DNA of 64,000 bases from Emiliania huxleyi CCMP1516 (GCF_000372725.1 NW_005195368.1:405338-469337); one strand, 5' to 3'; shown: positions 53,221 to 63,961, counted from the first letter of the stretch. Notes: generated by a model not told the origin, from the letters alone. Translations and numbers: made by a program.

Positions 53221-54553
53221 TTACAGGCCCACCTTGACACGTACAACGGGCGAGCGCGACTCCTGCGCCTCGGGTGCGCCCGCCGCGTCCCCACCCTCCA
53301 AGCCCAAGCCGGCCATTCCGTTGCCCAACAGCTCCAAGTCGCTGGCGCTGGACACGGGCGAGCCCATGGGCGACGCGGAGGGCGAGGGCAGCGGCGTCGG
53401 CCCGAGGGGTGTGCACCCGGACGACGACTCGGCCGATGAACTCTGAGACGAGCCGCCTCTGTTGGACGGACGGAAGAGCCGCCCGAGCGTCAGGCTCTTT
53501 GGCTTTCGTGGTGGCGCGCTCGCTGCCCACGGCGGCTGCCCCAGCCACACGGCGACGCAAGTGATGTCGTCGCGCAAGCCGCGCGTCTTGAGCGCCTTGG
53601 TCGTCACCCGCTCGGCCGCGTCCGTGGCCGTGGCGCACTCGCGCACCAGCGCGGCGACCTAGGGAAAGGCGAAAAGGGCAGGGTAAACTCCTGCATTCGT
53701 GTACCAAGGCCCAGGCGCGCGCGGGTGAGCAGTGGCAGCCTGTGCGTGCGAGAGCGCATCCCAGACCCCGTCCGAGCAGGCGACCACGGCGGCGGAGGAG
53801 GGGCTGCAGGCGACCTACAGCGGGGAAGCAACACCGAGACCGCTCACCGAAGCGGCCCACCACGCAGGAGGCGGGCAAGTGCAAGCCAGGCGCCGTCTGC
53901 AGAGCGGGCACCGCAGATACGTATGGGCAGTCGGCATCGCCGATCGTCCGGGTGACCGCCAGGCCGCCCGGCCACGCTCGGAGGGGCCCGCCTGCGACGC
54001 CGCCGTCCCGCTTGACCCTGCCGATCCGCGCGCCAGCCGCTCTGACGCGCTCGAACTCCTCGGGGCTCTCGCTGAGCCTGTGGTCGGTAGTCAGAAGCGT
54101 GTGCCCGGTGGCGGAGACGAGCACGGCCGCGGAGTCACCAAGGTTGCAGATGGTCAGCTCGCCGCGGCCCGCATTCCACACCACAATCGTGAGAGTTGTG
54201 CCGGCCGTACCACTCGTGGAGACGACCAGCGAGTGAAGGCGCTCGCACACGCAGCGGAGTGCTGCTTGGAGAGAGGCTGCGCTGCCGTCCTTCGTCTTGG
54301 AGACCACGAGAGGAAGCGCGTTGTCCGCGCTGATTTGTGCCGCCTCCGAACCGGCGTGGCCGTCGGCGACCATGATAAGCAGCAGCGCCTCTCCGCCGGC
54401 TTCGGCCTCGAGCCAGCTCATAGCGTCCTCACCCTTCTTCGAGCGTACGCACAGGCCGACAGCAGCCATTGCGGAAGGCGAAGGAAACGCGTGCCCGACG
54501 GCAGCCATTGGCGAAGACTGCTGAGCGTCGACACCTGTGTCACAGGACAACAT
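53221..54553 (-). CDS. PP2C-type Ser/Thr protein phosphatase
   Basis: Exons (descending) 54553-53861, 53814-53746 and 53658-53221 give 399 residues. PP2C motifs are visible: the metal-binding MVADGHAG near residue 62, GTTLTIVVWNAGRGELTICN, L-G-D-S-A-A-V-L, T-T-D-H-R-L-S-E, LAVTRTIGDADCP, V-V-A-C-S-D-G-V-W-D-A-L and GLRDDITCVAVWL. The D-G, D-G and D-D metal ligands are all present, so the enzyme should be active. It removes phosphate from Ser/Thr using Mg/Mn. A 90-residue Ser/Pro/Gly-rich tail follows the domain. Introns are GT-AG (46 nt) and GC-AG (87 nt). The duplicated MAAVG near the start leaves three candidate initiator Met codons (54553, 54508 and 54469). Confidence 0.85.
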
Positions 54554-54639
54554 GCAACATCGGCAGACAACCGGCAGTGTGCCCGGTCGGGGGATCTCGG
54601 CGACGAGATGAACACGCGCTTGCGCCCCCGCGGCCCTTC

Positions 54640-54672
<33 letters not shown>

Positions 54673-54756
54673 GCTCCGCCGTTCATGGAGGCAACCGATG
54701 CGAGTCGACTGGTGTGTGTCGTCGTGGTTTCGTATCAAGAATTCTCTCTCTCGCGG

Positions 54757-55512
54757 CCCTTCTCCTATCGATTTCCCTATGCTAGTTCGTGGGTTTCGCG
54801 GGAGTGACCCCATGTGTCAAACCCATGGCCAAACCGCAAACCATATCAAACGGCAAACGCCAGGCCACAGCACCGGACACCGCACACGGGGTCGGGGAGG
54901 GAGGCACGTGTAGCACGGAACCTCAACTCTCATAGACTAGCGCGCAGCACACACACACACACGCGCGGGTATTTCTTCTTATAAAGATCGGCGATCTCTT
55001 AGATGAGGTGCGCTCCACTCATACAATCACTCATACAAAGACCGACGAGATCGAACCGCCCGGCAGGAGCTTGCCGCTTGCCCCCGCGGCCCTTCTCCTA
55101 GCCTGGCTGTTCTTCATCTTCCTAACTAACTAACTAACTTCTCCTATCGAATTCCCTATCTATTGCCCCAGCTAGTTCGTGGGTTTCGCGGGAGTGACCC
55201 CATGTGAGAGAGATTTTCAATACCAAACAACTCTAACACTCACACGTCATTTGTGGGGCCTGGAGCCCTGTTCACGCGCGCGCGAGACAAGCCCATGACC
55301 TAGCGGATGCGGGATGGGTTGGAGGGGGGGGCACCCAGGACGCGGCCCACAGACAGACGGACGGGCCAAAAACCCACTCGCCACGGCCAGGCCACACCGT
55401 GTCCGTGAGCCACACCCCACACGCGGGGAGCCGCGACACACACACCCGCGGGTATTTCTTCTTATAAAGATCGGCGATCTCTTAGATGATGTGCGTTCCA
55501 CTCAATCACTCT
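54757..55512 (+). repeat. Local direct duplication, second copy interrupted by R3
   Basis: Segments of 54757-55032 recur in order at 55090-55512: cccttctcctatcga, agctagttcgtgggtttcgc, gggagtgaccccatgtg, then the final 70 bp with tatttcttcttataaagatc and ggcgatctcttagatga. In the second copy R3 (55208-55288) sits directly after the shared catgtg, so it inserted after the duplication. Confidence 0.8.
55208..55288 (+). repeat. Dispersed repeat R3, copy inserted in a duplicated segment
   Basis: gagagattttcaataccaaa through ggggcctggagccctgttca and (CG)n to gagac. The empty site is preserved at about 54815. Confidence 0.85.
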
Positions 55513-55575
55513 TGAGATGGCATCTGCCAGATATGTGCGGCGCCCCGGGACCATCGACCAAACGGCACGCACAAC

Positions 55576-57096
55576 TCACACCAGTTCCTTGAGGAGGCGC
55601 AGACGCTCGCGCATGTCTTGCAAATCGTTTGCAGGCGTGGTCCAGATCGCCTTGGCATGCTCGTGCGCCGCGAGCACAAACGCATCGTCCTCGAAGAGAC
55701 GATCGCGCGCGTACAGCAGGACCTGCCGCAAGTGCGCCCTCAGGGTGGCGGAGGCTGACAGGACTGTCCCTGTTGCCCCGGCCCTGGCAATGAGGGCGAG
55801 GGTGGAACGAAAGGTTGCCTGGGCTCGAGCCTGGGCCTGATCCACCGCCGCAAGCACCACCTCCCTGTCTGCCTGCAGGGCTTCCGCCACAAACTCCAGG
55901 GTCCGCCCTTCCTTCCTCACCGCCGCCAGAGCGACGTCCTTGTCCGCCTTGATGACCGCCCCCGCCCATCTCAGTGCGTCCCCGTCTTGCCGCACCGCCT
56001 CGAACGCGACAGCCCTGTCCGCCCTGAGGGAGCCTGTCGCGTACTGCAGCGCCTGTCCCGACTGTCGCACCGCTTCGAGCACCACCTCCCTGTCCCCCTT
56101 GATGCTGCCCGCCGCATAGCGCAGCGCCATTCCATCCATGCGGACAGCCACGAGCACGACGGCCCGGTCCTCCTTGACGGCGTCGGTCGCATACGACAAT
56201 GCCCGCGCTACGTACCGTGTGCCCGCCGCGAGCACAACCTCGCTGTCCCCGCGGAGCGCCTCGCTGGCGAGGCCCAACCACGCGCCGGGCCAGGCGCCGG
56301 TCGCGCCGGTCCGCACCGCGTCCATCACGATGGACTTGTCCGCCCTCAGCTCGCTGGATGCGTATTCGAGCGCCGTGCCATCCTCCCGGACCGCAGCTCG
56401 CACCACCTCCCTGTCGTGTCCGAGCGCCCCGCTCGCGTACGATAGCGCGTCGAGGGCGCTGAAGATCTCGTGCTGGTTTGAAGCCAACGCGCCGAGCAAC
56501 GCGGCGCGGTCGGCGTCCGACGCGTTTGGCTCTGCCTTGTCGGGGCTTGGGCTCGATCGCAGTGCTGCAATGTTACGAATCGCGTTGCCATCAGAGAGCC
56601 GCAGCCGTGCGTTGGATGCGGCGATGGCGGCGCCAAAGAAGAGGGCCGCGGGCGTGCTGAGGGCGCCGACTTTCAGCGCCTCCAGCCGCCTGTACCGCGC
56701 CAGATCCATCGAGGGCAGACTCGTCTCGCCCTCAACCCGCAGGTCCGACAGACCGGGCAGCCTGGCCACAAAGAGGGCGTTGCTCCAGACGGCGTCGTCC
56801 CGCAGGACAGAGAGCGTCGCGGCACGCAAGTGCGGGGTGAGGCGCTCGCGTAGCGCATAGCACGTGCATGCGAGCGCCCTCTTGCAGGCGAGGGCGACGT
56901 GAGGAAGGAGCGCGATCTCAAAGGCGTTGCGATCAAACTCCTCCAGGACGATGGACAGGAAAGCAGAGTCGCCGCTGGATCCGTGCCGCGGGGGCAGGAT
57001 GGCCGGCGCGCCGAAGAGGGCGGCCGGAGCCGGGAAGCGTGTCCGCGGCCCCGGCGGAGACTCTCGCAGCAGGGGATCTGGGCGCCTGCCCGACAT
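55576..57096 (-). CDS. DUF4116 repeat protein
   Basis: 506 residues, single exon. The N-terminal 200 residues resemble an F-box/LRR-like helical head (F-E-I-A-L-L-P-H-V-A-L-A-C-K-R-A-L, then L-R-V-E-G-E-T-S-L-P-S-M-D). From about residue 215 to 430 there are seven or so tandem DUF4116 units of about 25-30 residues with consensus L-x-x-D-R-E-V-V-L-A-A-V-R-x-x-G-x-A-L-x-Y-A. Examples are DREVVRAAVREDGTALEYAS and DREVVLEAVRQSGQALQYAT. The family is abundant in algae, protists and large DNA viruses, and its function is unknown; it is probably a binding solenoid. The last 70 residues are helical. Start chosen at the first Met of the frame. Confidence 0.85.
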   Translation of the reverse strand: MSGRRPDPLLRESPPGPRTRFPAPAALFGAPAILPPRHGSSGDSAFLSIVLEEFDRNAFEIALLPHVALACKRALACTCYALRERLTPHLRAATLSVLRDDAVWSNALFVARLPGLSDLRVEGETSLPSMDLARYRRLEALKVGALSTPAALFFGAAIAASNARLRLSDGNAIRNIAALRSSPSPDKAEPNASDADRAALLGALASNQHEIFSALDALSYASGALGHDREVVRAAVREDGTALEYASSELRADKSIVMDAVRTGATGAWPGAWLGLASEALRGDSEVVLAAGTRYVARALSYATDAVKEDRAVVLVAVRMDGMALRYAAGSIKGDREVVLEAVRQSGQALQYATGSLRADRAVAFEAVRQDGDALRWAGAVIKADKDVALAAVRKEGRTLEFVAEALQADREVVLAAVDQAQARAQATFRSTLALIARAGATGTVLSASATLRAHLRQVLLYARDRLFEDDAFVLAAHEHAKAIWTTPANDLQDMRERLRLLKELV

Positions 57097-57624
57097 GCAC
57101 TAGAGGCGCGCTTTGCAGTCCGCAACTGGAGGCGACAGGCAGGAGCCGCGGCGCGTGCATGATTGTTTCTTTTTCAAGTGCCGAGCCCAGTGTTGCGATG
57201 GAGTTTTGTTGTAAAATTCTTTTTCAAGAAATGCCGCTAGTATCCCAAAAGCAACACCAACCGCGGGCGGGAGAAGGAGCCCGGTACGGAGGAGCGCATC
57301 GAAACGCACGACCACGTCCACGAGGTAGGTATTGCTAAAAATCTAATCACCCGAATACCACGTTCGGATCGCTCCTCATCGCAAACCCTGTCAGCAGTTC
57401 ACCTACGGGTATGTTCGTAAGAGCTACATACACTGAAAATCGTCCACGAGAGCGAGCTAGAGAGACCGGCACCAATACGACGCGGTATGCATGCTGGGAG
57501 GGAGGGTCTCGACGACCATCTCGCTTCTCTCCACTCTCGGCTACGGTTCCGACTCCGGCTTCGGCTAGTCGACAAGCTGCCGAGCCCAAGTCACACTGTC
57601 AGTGCCAAAATTCTTGTTGGCTTC

Positions 57625-57689
<65 letters not shown>

Positions 57690-57759
57690 ACTACGTGTAC
57701 ACATACACTCGTAACAAACAACTCTCTCTGCTGGCTGAGCACCGTTCGGTTGTCCTCAC
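57097..57759. other. Intergenic; promoter-like motif and (TC)n tract
   Basis: 57172-57226 is a short version of the promoter-type module (agtgccgagcccagtgttg, gatggagttttgttgtaa, aaattctttttcaag) with no clear gene after it. A second AATTCTT is at 57609-57615. A (TC)n tract covers 57629-57685. Confidence 0.45.
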
Positions 57760-58031
57760 CTCGGCTCGCACTTTGGGTCGGCGCCGACGCAGTGCTTGAG
57801 CAGCCAGATCAGGCCGTAGCTCCCGTGTGCGGCCGCGTAAAAGCACGCGCTGACGCTGTAGTTGTCAAAGTACCACATAAGGCCGAGCACAAACGGCAGC
57901 GTACCGCCCTTCTGCAGGCTGATGATTACGTACCACGGCACGCAGTGAGGGCCGGGCGGGAAGTCCACGCCGATGAGCTGATTGATTGCCGCTTGCGCGC
58001 GCGGAACTGCGTTGGCCTGGTACTTTGGCAT
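57760..58031 (-). pseudogene. 5' exon fragment of a DUF1295-like membrane protein
   Basis: From Met 58031 the exon encodes about 91 residues: A-I-N-Q-L-I-G-V-D-F-P-P-G-P-H-C-V-P-W, TLPFVLGLMWYFDNYSVSAC, then Y-G-L-I-W-L-L-K-H-C-V. This pattern is the N-terminal part of a DUF1295/steroid-reductase-like group in fungi and algae (from memory). It ends at a good donor (G|GTGAGG) at about 57759. The catalytic C-terminal half (R-H-x-x-Y-x-G-E) is not found in the next 700 bases, which hold a (TC)n tract and the DUF4116 gene. Either the gene has been truncated by rearrangement or its other exons were lost or mis-assembled. It is unrelated in sequence to the intact DUF1295 gene at 20561-21484. Confidence 0.5.
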
Positions 58032-58261
58032 CGTCGCGGAGACGTTTCCTTATCTGGAGGACGCACGCGCAGCTACACACGCGGATCGTGATTCTTCTTT
58101 CTCACTTTTGTTCGTTGTTCTTTTAGCAAATTATCAATCACACAGAAAAGCGCAGCGGGAGGAAAGCGGCGGAGTCGCAATTCCAGGGGTCGTTGCTGCG
58201 GCTCCCGTTTGGTGTGTACTTGTTTCATGAAATCGAAACATGAAAACCCGCAGGGGGTGTA

Positions 58262-58330
58262 CTGTGCAGACTGGTGTTAGTGCCAGTGCGCGCCAGTCCC
58301 GTGACTAGTATGTGTGCCGGCGGAATTCTT
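58262..58330 (+). promoter_or_regulatory. Promoter-like module upstream of the third SDR gene
   Basis: agtgcgcgccagtcccgtga, then gcggaattcttgtgg: a short form of the 31155-31335 module, with AATTCTT at 58324-58330, 176 bases before the start codon. Confidence 0.4.
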
Positions 58331-58505
58331 GTGGTCGCTGGCTGGCGAGACTGACTACCTGGCGAGTAGAGGCCCCGCCCACCCAGGGTACCCTCTCCGA
58401 GGACCCATTGGGTGCTCTTTCGAGGGCTCGCCGGGGCTCTGCTCCAAGAGACCTCGAGAGAGCGTGCGTGTGCCTCTATTCGCCAGACTGACTACTGCTG
58501 CGTCC

Positions 58506-59860
58506 ATGCCCTTCCTGCTCTGCTGCAGCCTGCTCGCCGCACTCGCAAAGGAGGAGTGCGCCGACTCCTCCTCTCTGGCCGTCGGCCAGCTGGCGGGAAA
58601 GCTCGCCGTCATCACTGGCGCATCGCGTGGCGTTGGAGCCGAGCTCGCACGGGTGTACGCCCGTGAGGGAGCGTTTGTTGTGGTGAACTACTTCAGCAGC
58701 AAGGAGAAGGGCGAAGCCGTCGCCGCCGAGATCAACGCCGCGTGGCCGTCGCGCGCCCTCGCCGCGCAGGGCGACGTGACGGTCAAGGAGGACATGGTGA
58801 AGCTGGTCGCTGATGCCGAGACGCACTTTGGCAGGAAGGTCAGCGTCGTTGTCAACAATGCGCTGCCCCGCTACAAGTTCGACCCGGGCTCATCCATGGC
58901 GAGCATTAAGACGGTGTCGACAGAGGACCTGGAGCAGCAGATGAGAGGTACGCTCGCCGGCGCCGTCAACATGGTGCAGGCAGCGCTGCCCTCGTTTGAG
59001 GCGTCCAAGTTCGGGAAGGTGGTCAACATCGGCTCCAACCTCGTCGACAGCCCTAGATGGTTATACAGATCCGTGTGTCCCGGCGAGCACTAGAGAGGAC
59101 ACGCAATCAACTGTATTCTCAATTCTAGTTGTAGCCGGTGTATGCACGCGATGCTGCACGACACCGTATTCACACCCTGACATTGGTGAGTTCACGCCGC
59201 AGGTGTACAACCCTGTCGTCACGTACTACGACTACACCGCGGCGAAGGCGGCGCTCGTCGGCCTCACGCGCACCACCCAGCCCCTTGCCCAGACACTTCC
59301 TTGAGCCTTCCCGCAGGCGGCGCTCGTCGGCCTCACGCGCAACCTCGCCGCGGAGCTGGGGCCGTCCGGCGTGCGCGTCAACCTGGTGGCGGGCGGCCTG
59401 CTCGAGACGACCGACGCGTCGGCCCTAACGACCAAGGAGGTGTTTGGCTTTGTGTCCGCTGGCACGCCACTGCGCAAGACGACGACGGTCAACGATTTTG
59501 CCGAGGCGTGCAGGTAGATGTACGCACGGTCCAACGCGTCGATTTGCACGACGCGCAATCGGCCGCCGACTGAGAGCACCCGGAGACGACACTCGCCTTT
59601 CGAACTGCGATCGCGGTGGGTGGCACGCCGCCGGCCTGCCTCCCAATCACCTGCCCACTGACAGAAGTAGATCGAGGGGAGGAACAGCCGGACCACCGCT
59701 GAACGGCGGCGCGTCGAAGAGGGAGTAGCACAGACGTCGACACTCAAGCAGGCGGCGCTGCCACACACACACACAGGCGTGCGTCTTCTTCGCCTCGGAC
59801 GCGTCGAACGCGGTGACCGGGCAGAGCCTGTCGGTCGATGGCGGGCTGACGATGCCCTGA
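58506..59860 (+). CDS. FabG-type short-chain dehydrogenase (3-oxoacyl-ACP reductase-like)
   Basis: Exons 58506-59042, 59203-59247, 59317-59505 and 59777-59860 give 284 residues. The signal-like N-terminus (P-F-L-L-C-C-S-L-L-A-A-L-A) suggests organelle or ER targeting. Domain: A-V-I-T-G-A-S-R-G-V-G (cofactor), GDVTVKEDM, N-N-A-L, then V-N-I-G-S-N-L with the catalytic region Y-D-Y-T-A-A-K (Tyr, Lys), ALVGLTRNLAAELGPSGVRV and FFASDASNAVTGQSLSVDGG. The ending T-G-Q-x-L-x-V-D-G-G is typical of FabG-like SDRs that reduce 3-oxoacyl thioesters or related substrates with NADPH. Intron 1 is GT-AG; introns 2 and 3 are GC-AG. Intron 2 (59248-59316, 69 nt) is bounded by a perfect 27-bp direct repeat, so the exon-3 start is present twice in the DNA but once in the protein. 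Confidence 0.9.
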
Positions 59861-60634
59861 GACCACCTCGCCGCTGCACAGCGCTTGCCGGAGCCCGACC
59901 TCTCCCAGTGCGGCGGGGGGCTGAGAATACCAAACGGCCACGACCTCAGGTTTAACAGACCGAGGGAAAGCGCTCGGGCGGCCGTACGTCGCCGACGATA
60001 GGCTATACTAGGCCACGTGAGCTGTGAGCTGTGAGCGTCGCCGCCCGCAGGCAGATTTTGTACGTACGTTGCATGTGAGGTGCGCGCCTCTCACGAATGT
60101 CGAATCGCCTCTGCGGCCGGCAGGGCCCCCTCATAGAAAGCATAGACCATAGTCCATAGAAAGAATCACCGAGATCCGGGGAGGTCGTCGGGTGGGGGAA
60201 CTGAAGTCTGAACGGCCCGCGGATTGGGAGCACTTTGTGTCTCGTAATGAAAAGAAAGAAAGAAAAACACGGATCCCAAGCTCTATAGGGCTGGGGTCGA
60301 GGACCCAGACACGTCCCCACCTTTGACGTTTGAGCGCCCTCCTTCTCCGCCTCCTCCCCCGCCAGCACGCAGCAGCGCCTCGGCATGCCGCGTCGACCGC
60401 TCGCCCCCGCCTCCGCCGCCGCTCTCGCTCGCGCGCCACTGCGTCCTGCTCCCCCCGAAGCCGCCCCGGCCCTTCCTCCCCGCCCCCCCGCGCGCTGAGA
60501 TGTGCTCGAGGTAGCGGGCTGGCCCCCTGGACGTCTCCGGCCCCTTACTGCCCGCTGCCTTGTGGGTGACCCAGGTGTACCCGCATCGCACGAGTGCCCG
60601 CACAATTCTTTTGGCTGGGCAAGGGAGGGGCGAT
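59861..60634. other. Intergenic; no supported gene
   Basis: Between the SDR and the coiled-coil gene. Open frames on both strands overlap a GAAA run near 60245-60265 and are not convincing. AATTCTT at 60604-60610 lies 24 bases before the next start codon. Confidence 0.45.
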
Positions 60635-62379
60635 ATGGACTCACGCTCGCCGGGCGCCTCTGGGGTCCCGCCTGGCGCGCTCTTCCCCGGCCGCGACTTC
60701 AGCACCAACACCGCATCCCTCATCAACGACTTCCTCGATGACCCCACCTTCATCCAAGGCCTCAGCGAGACGGAGCTCGGCGGTCCGCTCGCTCCCGCCG
60801 CGCCAATCGCACCGGATCCCGTGCCGCCGGGTCCCGGCGCGCTGGCGCTGGCGCCGGGCAACGGCTTGGTCGTCGCGGAGCCCATGCCGGCGGGCTCGTG
60901 GCGGCTGGTGGTGATGGACCACAAGGTGCACTGCGACGCGGTGCACTGCCAGGGCCCGCAGCAGCTTCAGAAGCGCAGAAAGTGCGAGTTCGCGACGGTG
61001 AGCAACCTGCGGCAGTTCAACATCTCGGTGGAGCTGCAGGACGCGAACGGCGCCGTCGTCCGCGATCACGAGGCGGTCAAGCTCAGCGCGGCCGTCGTGT
61101 ACGAGAACGGCGACGCCATCTCGCTGCGGCAGAATGAGCAGCCCTTTGAGGAGTCGTGCCAAGTGGAGGCGCGTGCGGCAGGAGCACCGCACGCCTCGCA
61201 AAGGGCCGCGCTTTGCTCAGCCACGCCCCCCCCCTCCCCCCAGGCCCTCCTCGTCCGCGGCGAGGTCTCCTTCACCTTGCGGCTGGGGACGCAGGCGCAC
61301 CGCCGCCGCCGCCGCCGCCTCGGGTCCCGGAGCTTTATATGACACGAGGGGAGGAGGCACGAGATGTGGGGGAGGCGAGGGTGGGAGAGGCGCAAGGGTG
61401 GGCGCGAGAGGGGGCGGCGGCAGGGAACGTGAGAGACAGACAGCGCGCCGTGCACTTGAGCCGCTAACAAGCGAAGCTCTGCCGACGCCGAGGTTGGCTC
61501 AAGTCACCTCCGGGAGTGAGCGAGGCTCTCACCCCCCCGCAGGTCCTCACGGACAAGCACCAGAAGCGGCTCTTCCGCATCCAGATTAGCGCGCCGGAGC
61601 AGCCCGCGCTGTGGGTGCGGCAGCCGCCGCCCCTCGCCGCATCCGCCGCCGCCGCAGCCGCCACAGCCGCAGCAGCCGCCGCTGCCGCCGCTGCCGCCGC
61701 CGCTTCCCTCCCTCACCCTCCTTCCGGCTCCACGTCCACGCCCCTCCCCCTCCTCCCCACACCAGGTGCAAACCATCCCGATGCGGTCCGTCGTCAAGCT
61801 GCCCTGCATGCGCAGGGACCGCAAGGCTGGGGACGGCCCCGACGGCGGCATCTTTTTCAATCCCCCTGTGGACCCGGTCTGCCCCGTGACGCCGCCGACG
61901 CCGTCGGCCCTGGCCGCCCTGAAGGAGGAGCTCAAGGAGGAGCTCAAGGCGGAGCTCAAGGCGGAGCTGAAGGAGGAGCTGTGCGTCGCTCTAGAGACAC
62001 GAGCGCTCTCACACACGCCAACCACAAGCGTGCCCCAGCGCTTGCGCCGTGTCTACCACGCATCTCGTGCCCCTCCGCCCTCCTCGCCTCCTCCCCTCCT
62101 CCCCGTGCCCTCCCCCTCCGCCCGCACCGGAAGCCTCTCCTCCGCGAAACCAGGCGCGAGGAGCTGCTCGCCGAGCTCAAGGCCGAGATCGCGACGCAGA
62201 TGGGCGCGCAGGCAGTCGCGGCCGCGGCGGCGCGGCAGGCGGCGCCGGCGGCGGCGCCTCTCGCCCCCTTCAAGGTGATGTCGGCAAAGATGGAGGAACT
62301 CGGTCTGCGGCGGCTCTGCGGCGCCCTCTCTGTCGCGGCGCCCGCCCTTCCCAGTCCCGCGCATTGTGCGTTCCGATAG
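60635..62379 (+). CDS. Unrecognised protein with a beta-rich domain and coiled coil
   Basis: Exons 60635-61168, 61244-61294, 61543-61614, 61766-61980 and 62154 to about 62379. After a Pro/Ala-rich N-terminus (about 85 aa), a beta-rich domain runs across four exons: W-R-L-V-V-M-D-H-K-V-H-C-D-A-V, R-R-K-C-E-F-A-T-V-S-N-L-R-Q-F-N-I-S-V-E-L, LSAAVVYENGDAIS, LLVRGEVSFTLRLG, VLTDKHQKRLFRIQIS and V-Q-T-I-P-M-R-S-V-V-K-L. The alternating pattern suggests an immunoglobulin-like or Rel/CBP60-like fold (weak inference), possibly DNA- or ligand-binding. It ends in a coiled coil of repeated K-E-E-L/K-A-E-L units encoded by a 15-bp DNA repeat (61921-61980) and continued across intron 4. Introns 1 and 2 are GC-AG, 3 and 4 GT-AG. 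The 3' end is uncertain; an Ala-rich frame continues to about 62654. Confidence 0.55.
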
Positions 62380-63008
62380 GCCTCGACGACGGCCTGCCTC
62401 CCGCTGGCCGCAGCCTCCCGCTGGACCGGCAGCTTCCCCCGTCGAGGCACGCGCCCGGACGGAGCAGTGCGGGACACGTCTGCCACGCGCCCCCAGACAT
62501 GCCCCGGACGTGTCGTAGGCACGCGTCGGACAGGCTCCCGGCGCAGGACGCACAGCGGCGGTGCGTCGTGGCGCCCGCCGCCGTCAACGCCGCCGCCGCC
62601 GCCGCGGTCGCCGCCGCCAACGCCGCCGCGAATGAGTGCCCTCGCCCGCCGTGAGGATGAGGCTGCATGTTCGCTGTCCCAGCGTTGCATGTTTTGGATG
62701 TATCTCTAGGGAGGAACGGCCCTCACTCTAGGCTGAGGGCACGGATCCGCGCGCGAACCGATGCTTATTGTTCGCGCCCCGGCCTCGATCGGAGACGGTG
62801 TACCCTGTGATGAGTCTCCCCCCCTCTCTCCATCGCGCGGGCGCTGATATGTCGAACTGCGAGATGTGGGGACAAAAAAAAACACCAAAAGGTGCCGCTC
62901 GTCGCGCAGACGACTCATCAGGCGGCGACCCAGGCGGCGACCCAGGCGGCGACTCAGGCGGCGACCCAGGCGGCGACCCTGGCCGGAGAACGAGGCTGCT
63001 ATCCCGCC
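62380..63008. other. Probable 3' part of the coiled-coil gene and upstream region of the macro-domain gene
   Basis: An Ala-rich open segment at 62560-62654 may be a last exon of the previous gene. 62926-62985 is a 12-bp tandem repeat (caggcggcgacc) that would encode A-A-T-Q units if translation of the next gene began at 62892. Confidence 0.4.
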
Positions 63009-63702
63009 ATGACCACCACCGTGGCTCGCTACCAGCTCCCGCACGGAGCCCTGTGCGTGTCGAAGGGCAACCTCGTCGCGTTTGACGGCTGCGCGATTGT
63101 CAACGCGGCCGACACAAAGTGCCTGTACGGCAAGGGTGTCGACGGCGCAGTCAACAAAGCGGGCGGGCCGGCGCTGATCGAGGCGCGCAAGCAGCTGCCG
63201 GTCCGCGCGGGGACGCGCGACGTCCGCTGCCCGGTCGGCGATGCCGTTGTCACGGTCGGCGGCAATCTCCGCTGCCGGCACGTGATTCACGCCGTCGGGC
63301 CAAACTTCAATCCCAAGGCGCAGTGGGTGCAGAAGGTGGCGCCGGACGGCGAGGAGAAGCTGCACTCCGCCTACCTGAGCGCGATGCACCGCGCCAAGGA
63401 GCACGGAGTCCGGACCCTCGCCTTCTCGCTCCTCTCCGCGGGCTTCTTCCGCGGTGTGCGCGCCAGAGCGCAGCCCAGTCCACACCCGTCCGCGAGTGCA
63501 CTCTGCCGTGCAAGTCGCCCTGCCGACTGCCCTGCCGCCCTGCTGCGGAGAGCCGCGCTGCTTGCGCGCACGCACGCGCGCGCTGCCCCCACCCCCCGCC
63601 CCCCGCCCCTGTGAGCCGCCCGCAGGCCCAAAGCCGCTTGTGGACCTGCTTTCGATCGCGTGCCGCGCCATCCGGGAGGGAGCCTACCCTGGCCTGGAGG
63701 AG
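63009..63702 (+). CDS. Macro-domain (ADP-ribose-binding) protein, partial
   Basis: Exons 63009-63453 and 63626-63702 are seen. The next intron starts GC at 63703 and runs off the window. The macro domain is clear: G-A-L-C-V-S-K-G-N-L-V-A-F-D-G-C-A-I-V-N-A-A-D, GKGVDGAVNKAGGPALIEAR, C-P-V-G-D-A-V-V-T-V-G-G-N-L, H-V-I-H-A-V-G-P-N-F, then T-L-A-F-S-L-L-S-A-G-F-F-R-G and LVDLLSIACRAIREGAYPGL. The N-A-A-D and G-V-D-G-A-V motifs contact ADP-ribose in relatives, some of which hydrolyse mono-ADP-ribose or O-acetyl-ADP-ribose. Met 63009 gives the domain directly; an upstream in-frame Met at 62892 would add five A-A-T-Q repeats. Intron 1 is GT-AG (63454-63625). Confidence 0.85.
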
Positions 63703-63724
63703 GCGCGCGCATGCACGCGCGCAC

Positions 63725-63961
63725 GCACGCACACTCACTCACTCACTCACTCACACTCACACTCACTCACTCACACTCACTCACTCACACTCACACTCAC
63801 TCACTCACTCACTCACACTCACACTCACTCACTCACACTCACTCACTCACACTCACACTCACTCACTCACTCACTCACACTCACTCACTCACTCACACTC
63901 ACTCACTCACACTCACACTCACTCACTCACACTCACTCACTCACTCACTCACTCACTCACA
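63725..63961 (+). repeat. cactcact/cacactcact microsatellite in the macro-domain intron
   Basis: About 235 bp of (CACT)n mixed with CACA-CT units, immediately inside the GC-starting intron at 63703. Confidence 0.95.

Noticed and set aside
57231-57338. Short frame starting right after AATTCTT at 57215
   Set aside because: Only 36 codons, no conservation signal; the motif may be orphaned by rearrangement.
60003-60644. 213-codon minus-strand frame
   Set aside because: It crosses a GAAA run and the promoter region of the next gene, with no protein pattern.
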